NCBI GenBank assembly: GCA_035532535.1
Contig: DATKQT010000036.1
Coordinates: 19,017 to 83,016, forward strand
DNA length: 64,000 bases
Origin: Palsa-739 sp035532535
Lineage (GTDB): Bacteria; Actinomycetota; Thermoleophilia; Gaiellales; Gaiellaceae
Reading direction: 5' to 3'
The translations under genes were made by a program, and so were the position numbers. Below the pieces are notes generated by a model. It was not told where the DNA came from, ran no database searches, and saw only the letters and a program-made list of their open reading frames with translations. Below, in pieces: positions 16,941-26,169 of the stretch (positions are counted from its first letter, which is position 1; every line of letters begins with the position of its first letter).

Positions 16941-16972
16941 GCATTCCGAGGCCCTCAGTACATTGGGCTCAG

Positions 16973-17881
16973 GTGTCTCGTGTTGCCGTGACGCACTTCG
17001 CAGACCGCATCGCCGAGGCGGTCGAGCGCAAGCGGAGCCAGGTGGTCGTCGGCCTCGACCCGGTTCTCGACCAGCTGCCGGTCGAGCTGCGCGGGGAGAC
17101 CATGCTCCCGCGCGAGCACGCCGCGGCCGCATGCGCGCGCTTCTGCTGCGGGATCATCGACGCAGTCGCTCCCTACGCGGTGGCGGTGAAGCCGCAGCTC
17201 GCGTTCTTCGAGGCGCTCGGAGCCGACGGCATGCGCGCGCTCGAGGACGTCTGCGACTACGCACGCGCGGCGGAGCTGCTCGTGATCGCAGACGCGAAGC
17301 GCGGCGACATCGGCTCGACCGCGCGTGCGTATGCGGCGGCGTTCGTCGAGCCGCGCGGCGATGCACCGCCGCTCGCCGACGCGGTGACGGTGAATCCGTA
17401 TCTGGGCCGCGACGCGCTCGAGCCGTTCCTGGCCGCGTGCCGCCGTGAAGGCGCCGGGCTCTTCTGCCTCGTGAAGACGTCGAATGCGGGCGGCGCCGAC
17501 GTGCAGGACGTGCGGCTCTCGGATGGGACGTTGCTGTGGCAGCACGTCGCCGGGCTCGTGGGCGAATGGGGCGAGGACCTCCTCGGCGAAGGTGGCCTGT
17601 CGGCCGTCGGCGCAGTCGTGGGCGCCACGTTCCCGCGCGAGGTCGCGGAGGCGCGCCGTCTGCTCCCGCGGGCCGTTCTGCTGCTTCCCGGCGTCGGAGC
17701 ACAGGGAGGGAAGCCCTCCGATCTCGCTCCGGCGTTCACGAGCGGCCCTGCCAGCGCGCTCGTCTCGGCCTCCCGGTCGATCCTCTACGCCTCCCGGAAC
17801 GTGACCGACGACTGGCGCGGGGCGGCCGGCGGCGCGGCTGCGCGGCTCGCGCACGACGTCTGGGCGGCGTCCGCCTGGTGA
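16973..17881 (+). CDS. pyrF: Orotidine 5'-phosphate decarboxylase (type 2)
   Basis: 302 aa from GTG 16973, chosen because TACATT (16959-16964) ends 8 nt upstream; GTG 16988 is a second candidate. Catalyses OMP to UMP. The type-2 family is longer than E. coli PyrF and shows VVGLDP, KPQLAFFEALG, the catalytic IADAKRGDIGSTA and the phosphate-binding LLPGVGAQGG. Its stop overlaps the LysM gene start. Confidence 0.93.
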   Translation: MSRVAVTHFADRIAEAVERKRSQVVVGLDPVLDQLPVELRGETMLPREHAAAACARFCCGIIDAVAPYAVAVKPQLAFFEALGADGMRALEDVCDYARAAELLVIADAKRGDIGSTARAYAAAFVEPRGDAPPLADAVTVNPYLGRDALEPFLAACRREGAGLFCLVKTSNAGGADVQDVRLSDGTLLWQHVAGLVGEWGEDLLGEGGLSAVGAVVGATFPREVAEARRLLPRAVLLLPGVGAQGGKPSDLAPAFTSGPASALVSASRSILYASRNVTDDWRGAAGGAAARLAHDVWAASAW

Positions 17882-18177
17882 GGCAGTACGCGGCACCGGC
17901 GGCGTCACTTCTCGCGGTGACCGCGGCGGTGCTTGCCATCCACTACGGGCTCCAGCAGCATTCGCCGGCTGCTACGCCGGCGGTGACACAGACGGTCCCG
18001 GCCCGGCCGCGGGTCAAGCGCACGGCCGCCTTCACGCGTGTCTACATCGTGCAGCGCGGCGACAGCTTCTCGGTCATCGCGGCGAAGACGCACACGAGCG
18101 TTGCCCGCCTCGAGCAGCTCAACCCGGGGGTTAGCCCGACCGCTCTGCGGGTCGGCCAGCGGCTCAAGGTGAAGTAG
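17878..18177 (+). CDS. LysM-domain protein with N-terminal membrane anchor
   Basis: 99 aa from GTG 17878 (overlaps the pyrF stop). Residues 5-22 (APAASLLAVTAAVLAIHY) are a membrane anchor or uncleaved signal, then a proline/threonine linker, then one LysM repeat (YIVQRGDSFSVIAAKTHTSVARLEQLNP...VGQRLKV). LysM binds N-acetylglucosamine polymers, so this is a peptidoglycan-binding envelope protein. It is followed directly by remains of a D-Ala-D-Ala carboxypeptidase, which fits a former cell-wall gene pair. Confidence 0.85.
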   Translation: MRQYAAPAASLLAVTAAVLAIHYGLQQHSPAATPAVTQTVPARPRVKRTAAFTRVYIVQRGDSFSVIAAKTHTSVARLEQLNPGVSPTALRVGQRLKVK

Positions 18178-18198
18178 CCTTCCGCCGGCACGCGCCGG

Positions 18199-18808
18199 GG
18201 ATCGCTCGTCCTCGTGCTCGCGCTGGGCGTTGCAGGATCGGCTCGCGCTGCTCCTCCGAGCGTCGACGCACGCGTCTACACGGTCGTCAATGCGTCGAAC
18301 GGACGGTCCTCGCGTCCTCGAACGCGCACGAACAGTTGCCGATCGCGAGCATCACGAAGCTGATGACCGTGATCGTCGCGCTCCAGCACCTGCGGTCGGA
18401 CGACGACGTGACCGTGACGGCGAAGGCGGCGCGCGTCGGCGAGGAGCGCATCCCGCTACGTGCGGGGCAGGTGCTGCCGCCGACGCTCTTGCCGCCGGCG
18501 CGTCCGGCGACGACGTGCCGCTCTTCGGTATGGGCGCACGTCGTTGTGCGCTTGTCGCGACCCGGCCGTTCGTGCGCGTCGTCCCCGCCGGCCGGTCGGT
18601 GGTCGAGCGCGTGGTCGCGCCCTCGGCGGTGACTCTCCCCGTCCATCGCGGCCGGCAGCTCGGCCGTGTCACGGTCTGGGCCGGCGGCAACCTCCTCGGA
18701 TCGAGGCCGTTGCTCGCTGCGCGCTCCGTTTCTCGGCCCGGGCTCGGCGGGCGTCTACGCTGGTATGCGACGCGAACCGTGAAAGACCTCTGGGGCCTCA
18801 TCCCGTGA
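18199..18808 (+). pseudogene. Decayed D-alanyl-D-alanine carboxypeptidase (peptidase S11)
   Basis: Three reading frames carry successive pieces of an S11 enzyme. From 18199: signal-like SLVLVLALGVAGSARAAPPS and VYTVVNASNG. Then, after a one-base loss near 18300, IASITKLMTVIVALQHL with the catalytic SxxK motif and LRAGQVL. Then, in a third frame from about 18480, only the C-terminal domain (VVERVVAPSAV ... GRVTVWAGGNLLG ... WGLIP). About 200 residues of the catalytic domain, including the SGN and KTG boxes, are missing. So there is a large deletion plus two frameshifts, not a sequencing slip alone. The last piece still overlaps the sugar kinase start by 4 bp. Confidence 0.78.
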
Positions 18809-19758
18809 TCGTCACCGTCACCCTCAACGCAGCCGTCGACCGCACGCTCACCGTGCCGAACGTGCAGCTCGGGCACCGTCACCGTGCGAGCGCGAGCTTC
18901 ACGTCGGCCGGAGGCAAGGGCATCAACGTCGCGCGCGCGCTGAAGACGCTCGAGACGCCGGTGATCGCCACCGGCCTCGCAGGCGGCCGCACCGGCGAGC
19001 GGATCGTGGAAGAGCTCGCCCTCGAGGCGATCCTCAACGACTTCGTTCGCATCACCGACGAGTCGCGCACGTCGACCGCCGTCGTCGATCCGACCGGCGG
19101 GTCGATGACCGAAATCTACGAGTGGGGCCCTGCGGTGCGGGCCGAGGAGCTGGACATGCTGCTCGACAAGCTGCGCTACCTCTCGCGCGTCGCGTCGTTC
19201 GTCGTCTTCTCCGGCTCGCTGCCGCGCGACGTCGACGACGATTTCTATGCGGAGGCGATCCGTGAGCTGAACCGTCGTGGCGTGCCGAGCGTCGTCGACA
19301 CCGAGGGCGAGCCGTTGCGGGTTGCCGTCGAGGCCGAGCCGTTCCTCGTCTCGCCGAACCAGCGCGAGGCGGAGAGCCTCGTGGGGCAGGAGTTCTCCGA
19401 CGACGCCGACTTCCTCATGGCCCTCGACACGATCGCCGATCTCGGGGCGCGGAACGTGATCATCACGCAGGAGACCTCGTGCTTCGCGCTCGTGCGCGAG
19501 GAGCGCACGCTGCGCCGGCTGCGTGCGTCGATCGAGCGCGTCGAGCCGATCGCGTCCGTCGGCGCCGGCGACGTCTTGCTGGCCGGCTTCCTCGCCGCCC
19601 GCTTCAACGACCAGCCGGTCGAGGATGCGCTGCGCAGCGCGGTCGGCTGCGCCGCTGCGTCCGTGCTCGAGGTAGGTGCGGGCCGGTTCGACCCGCGCGA
19701 GGCGAGCCGTCTCGCGGCCGACGTCCAGCTCGAAGAGCTAGCGCCAGTCTCCGCTTGA
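18805..19758 (+). CDS. PfkB-family sugar kinase, 1-phosphofructokinase type
   Basis: 317 aa from GTG 18805. PfkB landmarks: TVTLNAAVDRTL at the start, GGKGINVARAL, PNQREAESLVG, and the catalytic D256 in VGAGDVLLAGF. This architecture is shared by 1-phosphofructokinase (FruK) and tagatose-6-phosphate kinase (LacC). No PTS fructose genes are near, so the substrate is an inference. It now starts inside the tail of the S11 pseudogene and ends convergently, overlapping the propeller gene by 21 bp. Confidence 0.85.
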   Translation: MIVTVTLNAAVDRTLTVPNVQLGHRHRASASFTSAGGKGINVARALKTLETPVIATGLAGGRTGERIVEELALEAILNDFVRITDESRTSTAVVDPTGGSMTEIYEWGPAVRAEELDMLLDKLRYLSRVASFVVFSGSLPRDVDDDFYAEAIRELNRRGVPSVVDTEGEPLRVAVEAEPFLVSPNQREAESLVGQEFSDDADFLMALDTIADLGARNVIITQETSCFALVREERTLRRLRASIERVEPIASVGAGDVLLAGFLAARFNDQPVEDALRSAVGCAAASVLEVGAGRFDPREASRLAADVQLEELAPVSA

Positions 19759-21486
19759 CACGTCCATGTTGGACGTGAGGCGCCGCACGTCAGTGCCATC
19801 GGCCGCCACCGTGTAGAGGTCGAACGTCGGCGCGCCCTTCGGCTTCGCGGCGACGAGGAAATGTGTCCCGTCGGGTGACCAGGCGACGCTTCCGACCTGT
19901 GCGAACGGGAGCGCGACCTTCGACCCGTTCACGATGACGGTCGCGCCGACGAGGTATGCGAGGCGGCCGTCCGCAGACCACGCAGGCTCGGTGAGACCGC
20001 CCCCGATCGCGCCCACCTGGCGGCGGGCGGTGCCGTCGGGCAACGCGGTCCACACGGTCGTCGGAGCCGTTCCCCCGTTGGCATAGGCGATTCGCGCCGG
20101 TCCCCACGCGAGCGTCCACGCCGGGACGTGGAGATCCGTCGGCGTCCCGCCGCCGGCGGCGATCAGCATCGCGTCGGGCGCCGTGTCGCAGCCTGAGTGG
20201 ACGTACATGATCTGCATTCCGTCCGGCGACCAGCTCGCGGGACCGTCGAACGTGCAGTCGGGCGGCGACGTCAACGTCGTCGCCGCTGAACCGTCGACAC
20301 CGATCGTGCGGAGCGATTCCGGGCAACCCTTGCAGCTCAGCCCCGTGTACGGCGATTCGCCGAACGCGATGCGCGTCCCGTCAGGGGAGATGCTTGGCTC
20401 CACCTGGTTCGCCTGGACGTCCGTGATGCGCCGCAGCCCGGTGCCGTCCGGAGAGACGGAATAGAGATTGTCGAACGGCTCCGCGCAGTGGCTCTGGTAC
20501 ACGATCGACCGCGTGTGGTGGACGGGTTGCAAGAACGCGATCGCGGCTGCCGGACCGCCGTCGTCGTCGCAGCCGATGACGTGCGTGTAGACGTGCGTGT
20601 CGTCGCGGACGGCGAACGTCGTCCCCATCGCGATGGTGTTGAGCCCGAGTGACGTCGGTGCGCTCGTGAAGACGACGCCGGTCGGCGTCCAGATCGGCTC
20701 CGCAAAGCGATCGGCCACGACCTCGGATGAAACGAGACGGCCAGACCTCGTGTGCACCTCGGCACGATGACCCTTGATCGACGCGAGCTTCGTTCCGTCG
20801 GGAGACCACGCGGCGGACGTCGCATCGACGGAGAAGCGCTCCTTGCCGTCGTCGCCGACGACGTGGACGCGACCGTCGTACGCGCCGGTGGCGAAGAGGC
20901 CCGTTGCCGACCAGCCGGCCGGGTTGCCTCCGCTCGAGATGTTCCACGCGTGCTTCCCCGCCGGTGTGAACGCGTCGACGGCGCCGCCGCTCGTCTCCAG
21001 GGTGACGAGCCGGCCGTCGGGCGACCACGCCGGCCAAAAGAGCGACTTCGCGCGCACGAGTGCCCGCGGCGCGGCTTCGGGCCTGGTGAGCCAGAGCGTC
21101 TGCAGAGGACGGTTGGTCCCGCCGGTCGTGTAGACGAGCGTCCGGCTGTCCGGCGACCATGCCAGCTCGGGCGTGTACTGCGAGGGGAAGCCCATCGCGG
21201 ACACGAGTCGCAGACCGCGGCCGTTCACGGCGATCGTCCAGATGCCGCCGCCGTATCGGTCGCTCACAAACGCGACGAGCATGCCGTTCGGCGAGACGAC
21301 GGGGTTCGTCTCCTGCCAGGGGCTGTGCGTGAGGTTCACCACGCGGCCGTTCCAGTCAGCGCGATAGACGTCTCCCGACACGGCGGGCGCGCGGTCGGCC
21401 GAGAACACGATGAGCGGGGCGGTGGTGCTGTGCGCGCCGCCTCCTGCCAGCGCCGCCGCGGCGACCGCTGCGGCGAGCGCCTTCAC
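19738..21486 (-). CDS. Secreted TolB-like (PD40/WD40) beta-propeller protein
   Basis: 582 aa from GTG 21486. A signal peptide (KALAAAVAAAALAGGG) precedes repeated PD40 motifs: NPVVSPNGMLVAF, LAWSPDSRTLVY, PAWSPDGRLVTL, AAWSPDGTKLAS, PSISPDGTRIAF, ASWSPDGMQIMY, VAWSPDGTHFLV. These are TolB-type propeller blades. Cysteines CKGC and others suggest an extracytoplasmic location. The start overlaps the stop of the upstream secreted protein (GTGA 21483-21486), so the pair is co-translated. No Tol-Pal genes are adjacent; the role is unknown. Confidence 0.85.
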   Translation of the reverse strand: MKALAAAVAAAALAGGGAHSTTAPLIVFSADRAPAVSGDVYRADWNGRVVNLTHSPWQETNPVVSPNGMLVAFVSDRYGGGIWTIAVNGRGLRLVSAMGFPSQYTPELAWSPDSRTLVYTTGGTNRPLQTLWLTRPEAAPRALVRAKSLFWPAWSPDGRLVTLETSGGAVDAFTPAGKHAWNISSGGNPAGWSATGLFATGAYDGRVHVVGDDGKERFSVDATSAAWSPDGTKLASIKGHRAEVHTRSGRLVSSEVVADRFAEPIWTPTGVVFTSAPTSLGLNTIAMGTTFAVRDDTHVYTHVIGCDDDGGPAAAIAFLQPVHHTRSIVYQSHCAEPFDNLYSVSPDGTGLRRITDVQANQVEPSISPDGTRIAFGESPYTGLSCKGCPESLRTIGVDGSAATTLTSPPDCTFDGPASWSPDGMQIMYVHSGCDTAPDAMLIAAGGGTPTDLHVPAWTLAWGPARIAYANGGTAPTTVWTALPDGTARRQVGAIGGGLTEPAWSADGRLAYLVGATVIVNGSKVALPFAQVGSVAWSPDGTHFLVAAKPKGAPTFDLYTVAADGTDVRRLTSNMDVSSGDWR

Positions 21487-22616
21487 GGCGCGAGCATGAT
21501 GGCGCGGATGCGCCCGCGACCGGCGACGTTCTCGGCCCACGCGATGCGGCCGCCGGCGATCGAGAGGCCGATGGGCGTGCCCGCCGCCTTCGCGACCGTG
21601 CGGATGCGTCTGGTGTGGACGTCGATGGCGCGAATGGAGCGTCCGACGCGGAACACGATTGCGCTCGTGCCGGCCGACAGCGCCGGCGACGCGCCGAGCG
21701 GCAGCCGCAGCGTGCCGAGCGGCCTGCCCGTCTGGAGGGCATACCAGCCGAGGATGAGCCTGCCGCCCGACCGGCCGAGCACCGCGAGGACCGTGCTCGA
21801 CAGCCCGATCGCGAGCGGCGCCGCCTCGGGCGAGACGCTCAGGACGAGCGAGCCGGTGTTGACGTCGCGCACCTCGACCGGAACGTTGCGCGACGCGAGC
21901 GGGTGCCCGTCCACGGTCGACGCGCCGATTGCCGGGACGTATGCCACGTCGTTCCCTGACGCCGCCACGGCCACGGCTGCCGGCGCGCCCTTGATGCGCG
22001 TCGGAGGCTTGCGGCCGACGATCCGGTAGATGCCTCCGCCCGGCGCCACCATCAGCTCGCACGCGCCCGGCTCCGTCGGCGTCGACAGGCAAGCGACCTG
22101 ATCCTTGTATGCCACCTCCGCGACCGCGTAGACGAGCGTTTCGCCGCTACCGGCGACGCCGCCGAGCCACAGGCCGGCCCCGTGGCTCGCATGCGCGACC
22201 TCCTGGAAGCGACGTTCCCTGGGATCGGAGACCGTGGCGCCGAGCACGTAATCGAACCTCACTGCCCGTGCGGCGGATTCGTGCAGCGTCCACAGGAGCG
22301 CCGGGGAGCCGCCGTTGCCGGCGACTGCCAGGCTGACGGGCGAGCGGGCCGGGACCTGCCAGCCGCAGGTGACGTTGTGGTACGCAGCTCCCTCGCGGGG
22401 GAGCGGCTGCCGCGCGCTTCCGAGCTGCCAGAGCCACACCTCGTTGCAGCCCTTCGAGGCTTTGGGGGCGAACCATGCGACGAGGCCGCCGTCCTGTGCG
22501 AACGCGGCGATCGTCCGGCCGGCCGGGCTCGTGTAGAGCGTCTCCACCTGCCCAGCGCGGCTCCCCGTATGGAGGATCGAGGCCGCAAGTGCGAGCGCGC
22601 CGAGCAGCATGCGCAT
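21483..22616 (-). CDS. Secreted propeller-like protein of unknown function
   Basis: 377 aa from ATG 22616. The minus-strand box TACCGT (22624-22629) ends 7 nt before it; a GTG at 22625 would overlap the box. Residues 1-20 are a signal peptide (MRMLLGALALAASILHTGSRAG). The body is beta-rich with repeated GxxVAW/VLGRSGG and VEVRDVNTGSLVLSV segments that suggest degenerate propeller blades, and four cysteines. It is coupled to the TolB-like gene by a 4-bp overlap; the two may form one extracytoplasmic complex. Confidence 0.72.
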   Translation of the reverse strand: MRMLLGALALAASILHTGSRAGQVETLYTSPAGRTIAAFAQDGGLVAWFAPKASKGCNEVWLWQLGSARQPLPREGAAYHNVTCGWQVPARSPVSLAVAGNGGSPALLWTLHESAARAVRFDYVLGATVSDPRERRFQEVAHASHGAGLWLGGVAGSGETLVYAVAEVAYKDQVACLSTPTEPGACELMVAPGGGIYRIVGRKPPTRIKGAPAAVAVAASGNDVAYVPAIGASTVDGHPLASRNVPVEVRDVNTGSLVLSVSPEAAPLAIGLSSTVLAVLGRSGGRLILGWYALQTGRPLGTLRLPLGASPALSAGTSAIVFRVGRSIRAIDVHTRRIRTVAKAAGTPIGLSIAGGRIAWAENVAGRGRIRAIMLAP

Positions 22617-22623
22617 CGCCTGC

Positions 22624-22682
22624 ACGGTAGCCCCCTCGTGTTAGGAGGGTGAAAAGAGGTAGTCCGCGCAGGTTGGTACCCT
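22624..22682. promoter_or_regulatory. Divergent leaderless promoters: propeller operon and guaB
   Basis: Minus-strand TACCGT (22624-22629) lies 7 nt before ATG 22616; plus-strand TACCCT (22677-22682) lies 7 nt before the TTG start 22690. No riboswitch-like structure was noticed in the ~47 bp between them, although guaB is controlled by a purine riboswitch in some other bacteria. Confidence 0.55.
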
Positions 22683-22689
22683 TGCCTTC

Positions 22690-24189
22690 TTGAGCGTCGA
22701 CCTCCGTCCCGACGAGCTGCAGCGGCTGCTCGAGCTGGACCGGAAGTTCGCCCGCGAAGGCTTGACGTTTGACGACGTCCTCCTCGTCCCGGCCGAGTCA
22801 TCGGTGCTGCCGAACGAGGTCTCGACCCGCACGCAGCTCACCCGCTCGATCGAGCTCAGCATTCCCATCGTCTCGGCGGCCATGGACACCGTCACGGAGG
22901 CCCGGCTCGCGATCGCGCTCGCCCGTGAGGGCGGCCTCGGCGTCGTCCATCGCAACCTCTCCATCGCCGAACAGGTGGCGGAGGTCGACAAGGTGAAGCG
23001 CTCCGAGGCCGGGATGATCGTCGAGCCCGTGACGCTGCCTCCGGGCGCGCTCGTGCGCGAGGCGCTCGAGCTGATGGCGCACTACAAGGTCTCCGGCGTC
23101 CCGATCACCGACGCCGCCGGCGTCCTCGTCGGGATCCTCACCAATCGCGACCTGCGCTTCGAGGACGACATCGAGCAGCCGGTCTCGGCGCTCATGACCG
23201 CGCGCAACCTCGTCACCGCTCCGGTGGGGACGACGCTCGCCGAGGCGGAGGCGATCCTCCACCGCCACAAGATCGAGAAGCTCCCCGTCGTCGACTCCGA
23301 CGGCCGGCTGCGCGGGCTCATCACCGTCAAGGACATCCAGAAGAAGGTCCTGTTCCCGCACGCGACGAAGGACGAGCGCGGCCGGCTGCGCGTCGGCGCC
23401 GCCGTCGGCGTCGGACCGGACGCACTCGAGCGCGCGCAGGCGCTGGCTGCCGCGGGCGCCGACGTGCTCGTCGTCGACACCGCGCACGGCCATTCGGTCG
23501 GCGTGATCGAGATGGTGCGCAGGATCAAGGACGCGGTCGCGGTCGACGTGATCGCCGGGAACATCTCGACCGCCGAAGGGGCGGAAGCACTCGCAGCCGC
23601 CGGCGCCGACGCGGTGAAGGCCGGCCAAGGCCCGGGATCCATCTGCTCGACGCGCATCGTCGCCGGCGTCGGGGTCCCGCAGATCACGGCGGTCTACGAA
23701 GCTGCGCAAGCGGTCGACGTGCCGATCATCGCCGACGGCGGAATCACCTCCTCCGGCGACATTGCGAAGGCGATCGCGGCCGGAGCCGGCGCCGTGATGC
23801 TCGGCTCGATGCTCGCCGGCACAGACGAGGCTCCCGGCGAGGTCATCGTCCACCAGGGCGAGCGCTTCAAGGAGTACCGGGGCATGGGCTCGCTCGGCGC
23901 CATGAAGGCGCGCGGTTTCTCGAAGGACCGCTACTTCCAGAACGACGTCGAGGACGTGGACAAGCTCGTGCCCGAGGGGATCGAAGGTCGCGTCCCGTAC
24001 AAGGGGCCGTTGGCGCCGATCGTCTTCCAACTCGTCGGGGGCGTTCGCCAGGCGATGGGGTACTGCGGCGCCGCGACACTCGACGACCTCAGAGCGGCGC
24101 AGTTCGTCCGCATCACCGGAGCCGGCCTGCGCGAGTCGCATCCGCATGACGTGACGATCACGAAAGAGGCGCCGAACTATCGCCGCTGA
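22690..24189 (+). CDS. guaB: IMP dehydrogenase
   Basis: 499 aa, TTG start 22690 set 7 nt after TACCCT. Oxidises IMP to XMP, the first committed step to GMP. The barrel is interrupted by two CBS domains (about residues 105-220). The catalytic loop cysteine is C319 in GPGSICSTR, and the flap region KDRYFQNDVEDVDKLVPEGIEGRV is complete. guaA follows 43 bp downstream, so both guanine-branch steps are adjacent. Confidence 0.96.
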   Translation: MSVDLRPDELQRLLELDRKFAREGLTFDDVLLVPAESSVLPNEVSTRTQLTRSIELSIPIVSAAMDTVTEARLAIALAREGGLGVVHRNLSIAEQVAEVDKVKRSEAGMIVEPVTLPPGALVREALELMAHYKVSGVPITDAAGVLVGILTNRDLRFEDDIEQPVSALMTARNLVTAPVGTTLAEAEAILHRHKIEKLPVVDSDGRLRGLITVKDIQKKVLFPHATKDERGRLRVGAAVGVGPDALERAQALAAAGADVLVVDTAHGHSVGVIEMVRRIKDAVAVDVIAGNISTAEGAEALAAAGADAVKAGQGPGSICSTRIVAGVGVPQITAVYEAAQAVDVPIIADGGITSSGDIAKAIAAGAGAVMLGSMLAGTDEAPGEVIVHQGERFKEYRGMGSLGAMKARGFSKDRYFQNDVEDVDKLVPEGIEGRVPYKGPLAPIVFQLVGGVRQAMGYCGAATLDDLRAAQFVRITGAGLRESHPHDVTITKEAPNYRR

Positions 24190-24232
24190 GCCGTCGAACG
24201 TCGTCCAGCTTCCGGCCGCGGAGGACCGGCCG

Positions 24233-25753
24233 GTGCTGGTGGTCGACCTCGGCGGCCAGTACTCCCAGCTGATTGCACGGCGTGTGCGCGAGTGCCGCGT
24301 GTATTCCGAGCTCGTCGGGCACACCATCACGCCCGAGGCGGTGTGCGCGCGCAATCCCTACGCGATCATCCTCAGCGGCGGGCCAGCCTCGGTGTACGCA
24401 GAGAACGCGCCGCACGTCGATCCGCGCATCTTCGAGCTCGGCATTCCAACGCTCGGCATCTGTTACGGCGCGCAGCTGCTGGCGCTCGACCTCGGCGGCC
24501 GTGTCGATCGCACGGGTGTATCGGAGTTCGGCAAGACGGATCTGCACGTGCAGGAATCGCGACTGCTGAAGGACACTCCAGCCGAGCAAACCGTCTGGAT
24601 GTCGCACCGCGACACGGTGGTCGAGGCGCCGGAGGGCGCGACCGTGGTCGCGAGCTCGCCGGCGACGCCGGTCGCGGCGTTCGAGTCGCGGGAGCGGGCG
24701 CTGTACGGCGTGCAGTTCCATCCCGAGGTCGTGCACACGCCGCACGGCATGGACGTGCTGAAGAACTTCCTGTATGAGATCGCCGGCGCGCCTCCGGCGT
24801 GGACGCCTGCTGCCGTGATCGAGGAACAGGTCGAGCGCATCCGGAGACAGGTCGGCTCCGAGCGCGTCCTGTGCGCGCTCTCCGGCGGCGTCGACTCCGC
24901 CGTCGCGGCATTGCTCGTGTACAAGGCGGTCGGCGACCAGCTCACCTGCGTGTTCGTCGACCACGGGATGCTGCGCAGGGACGAGGCGGAGCAGGTGGTG
25001 GAGATGTTCGGCGAGCACTTCCGCGTGCCACTTGTGCACGTGCAGGCGCAGGACCGGTTTCTCCAGCTGCTCGCCGGCGTCGAGGATCCGGAGCAGAAAC
25101 GCAAGATCATCGGGCGTGAGTTCATCCGCGTGTTCGAGGAGGAGGCGCGCAAGCTCGGCAATGTCAACTGGCTCGTGCAGGGGACGCTGTACAGCGATGT
25201 GATCGAGTCGGGCGGCACCGAGGGCGTCGCCGCGACGATCAAGTCGCACCACAACGTCGGCGGCCTGCCGGACGACATGAAGATGCGCCTCGTCGAGCCG
25301 CTGCGACTGCTCTTCAAGGACGAGGTGCGGCGAGTCGGCGAAGAGCTGGGCATGCCGGAGCGAATGGTGTGGCGGCAGCCGTTCCCCGGCCCCGGCCTCG
25401 CGATCCGCATCATCGGCGACGTCACAGCGGAACGGCTCGAGATCCTTCGCGAGGCGGACGCGATCTTGCAGGAGGAGGTGCGCCGCGTCGGCATGTATCG
25501 CGAGCTGTGGCAGTCGTTCGCGGTGCTCCCCGCCATCCGCTCGGTCGGTGTGCAGGGGGACGAGCGCACCTACGGCTACCCGATCGTGCTGCGCGCGGTG
25601 ACGAGCGACGATGCGATGACGGCGGACTGGGCGCGGCTTCCGTACGACCTGATCGAGGCCATCTCGAGTCGGATCGTGAACGAGATCCCGGGAGTGAACC
25701 GGGTCGTGCTCGACGTGACGTCGAAGCCGCCCGCAACGATCGAGTGGGAATAG
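24233..25753 (+). CDS. guaA: GMP synthase (glutamine-hydrolysing)
   Basis: 506 aa. GTG 24233 is the only standard start in the open frame; upstream codons are open to 24155 but contain no ATG/GTG/TTG. GATase domain: C77 in LGICYGAQ and the FHPEV pair. ATP-pyrophosphatase domain: SGGVDS beginning at S217. C-terminal dimerisation domain ends KPPATIEWE, the family-typical end. Converts XMP to GMP. Confidence 0.95.
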   Translation: MLVVDLGGQYSQLIARRVRECRVYSELVGHTITPEAVCARNPYAIILSGGPASVYAENAPHVDPRIFELGIPTLGICYGAQLLALDLGGRVDRTGVSEFGKTDLHVQESRLLKDTPAEQTVWMSHRDTVVEAPEGATVVASSPATPVAAFESRERALYGVQFHPEVVHTPHGMDVLKNFLYEIAGAPPAWTPAAVIEEQVERIRRQVGSERVLCALSGGVDSAVAALLVYKAVGDQLTCVFVDHGMLRRDEAEQVVEMFGEHFRVPLVHVQAQDRFLQLLAGVEDPEQKRKIIGREFIRVFEEEARKLGNVNWLVQGTLYSDVIESGGTEGVAATIKSHHNVGGLPDDMKMRLVEPLRLLFKDEVRRVGEELGMPERMVWRQPFPGPGLAIRIIGDVTAERLEILREADAILQEEVRRVGMYRELWQSFAVLPAIRSVGVQGDERTYGYPIVLRAVTSDDAMTADWARLPYDLIEAISSRIVNEIPGVNRVVLDVTSKPPATIEWE

Positions 25754-25781
25754 TCGGGGAAGCCCGCTAAGTTTCCGTGCC

Positions 25782-26165
25782 TTGCCCCCGCGGATCGACC
25801 ACGTCGTCATAGCAGTCACCGACTACGAGCGCTCCAATCGCTTCTACGCCGACGTGCTCGGGGTCGAGGTGGAGGAGATCTCCCGGGGCCGCTACGCCTA
25901 CCGCCTGGCGGACGGCCAGCAGCTGAACGTCCACGGCCCGGGCGCGAGCCCGGTGCCGCGCGCGGCCGATCCGGTCAAGCCCGGCAACAGCGACCTCTGC
26001 TTCCGCTGGGACGGCACGGCGGAGGAAGCGGTCGCGCATCTCCTCTCCCGCGGCGTTGAGGTCGAGCTCGGCCCGGCGGCCCGCACGGGCGGGAGCGGCC
26101 GAGGCACCAGCGTGTACTTCCGCGACCCGGACGGCACGCTGCTCGAGCTGATCTCGTACCGTTAG
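25782..26165 (+). CDS. VOC-family (glyoxalase/dioxygenase-like) protein
   Basis: 127 aa, TTG 25782; TAAGTT (25768-25773) ends 8 nt upstream. Two beta-alpha-beta-beta-beta modules: the first begins RIDHVVIAVTDYERSNRFYADVLG, and the last strand ends YFRDPDGTLLELISY. H6 and the late glutamate (LLELI) are the usual metal ligands. Many such proteins are annotated as virulence/fosfomycin-like or glyoxalase; the substrate cannot be predicted. The nitroreductase gene follows after 4 bp. Confidence 0.82.
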   Translation: MPPRIDHVVIAVTDYERSNRFYADVLGVEVEEISRGRYAYRLADGQQLNVHGPGASPVPRAADPVKPGNSDLCFRWDGTAEEAVAHLLSRGVEVELGPAARTGGSGRGTSVYFRDPDGTLLELISYR

Positions 26166-26169
26166 CAGC

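Noticed and set aside
16913..16972. pyrF start at GTG 16913
   Set aside because: This start lies in the first arm of the hup hairpin; the -10 TACATT and the family N-terminus support GTG 16973.
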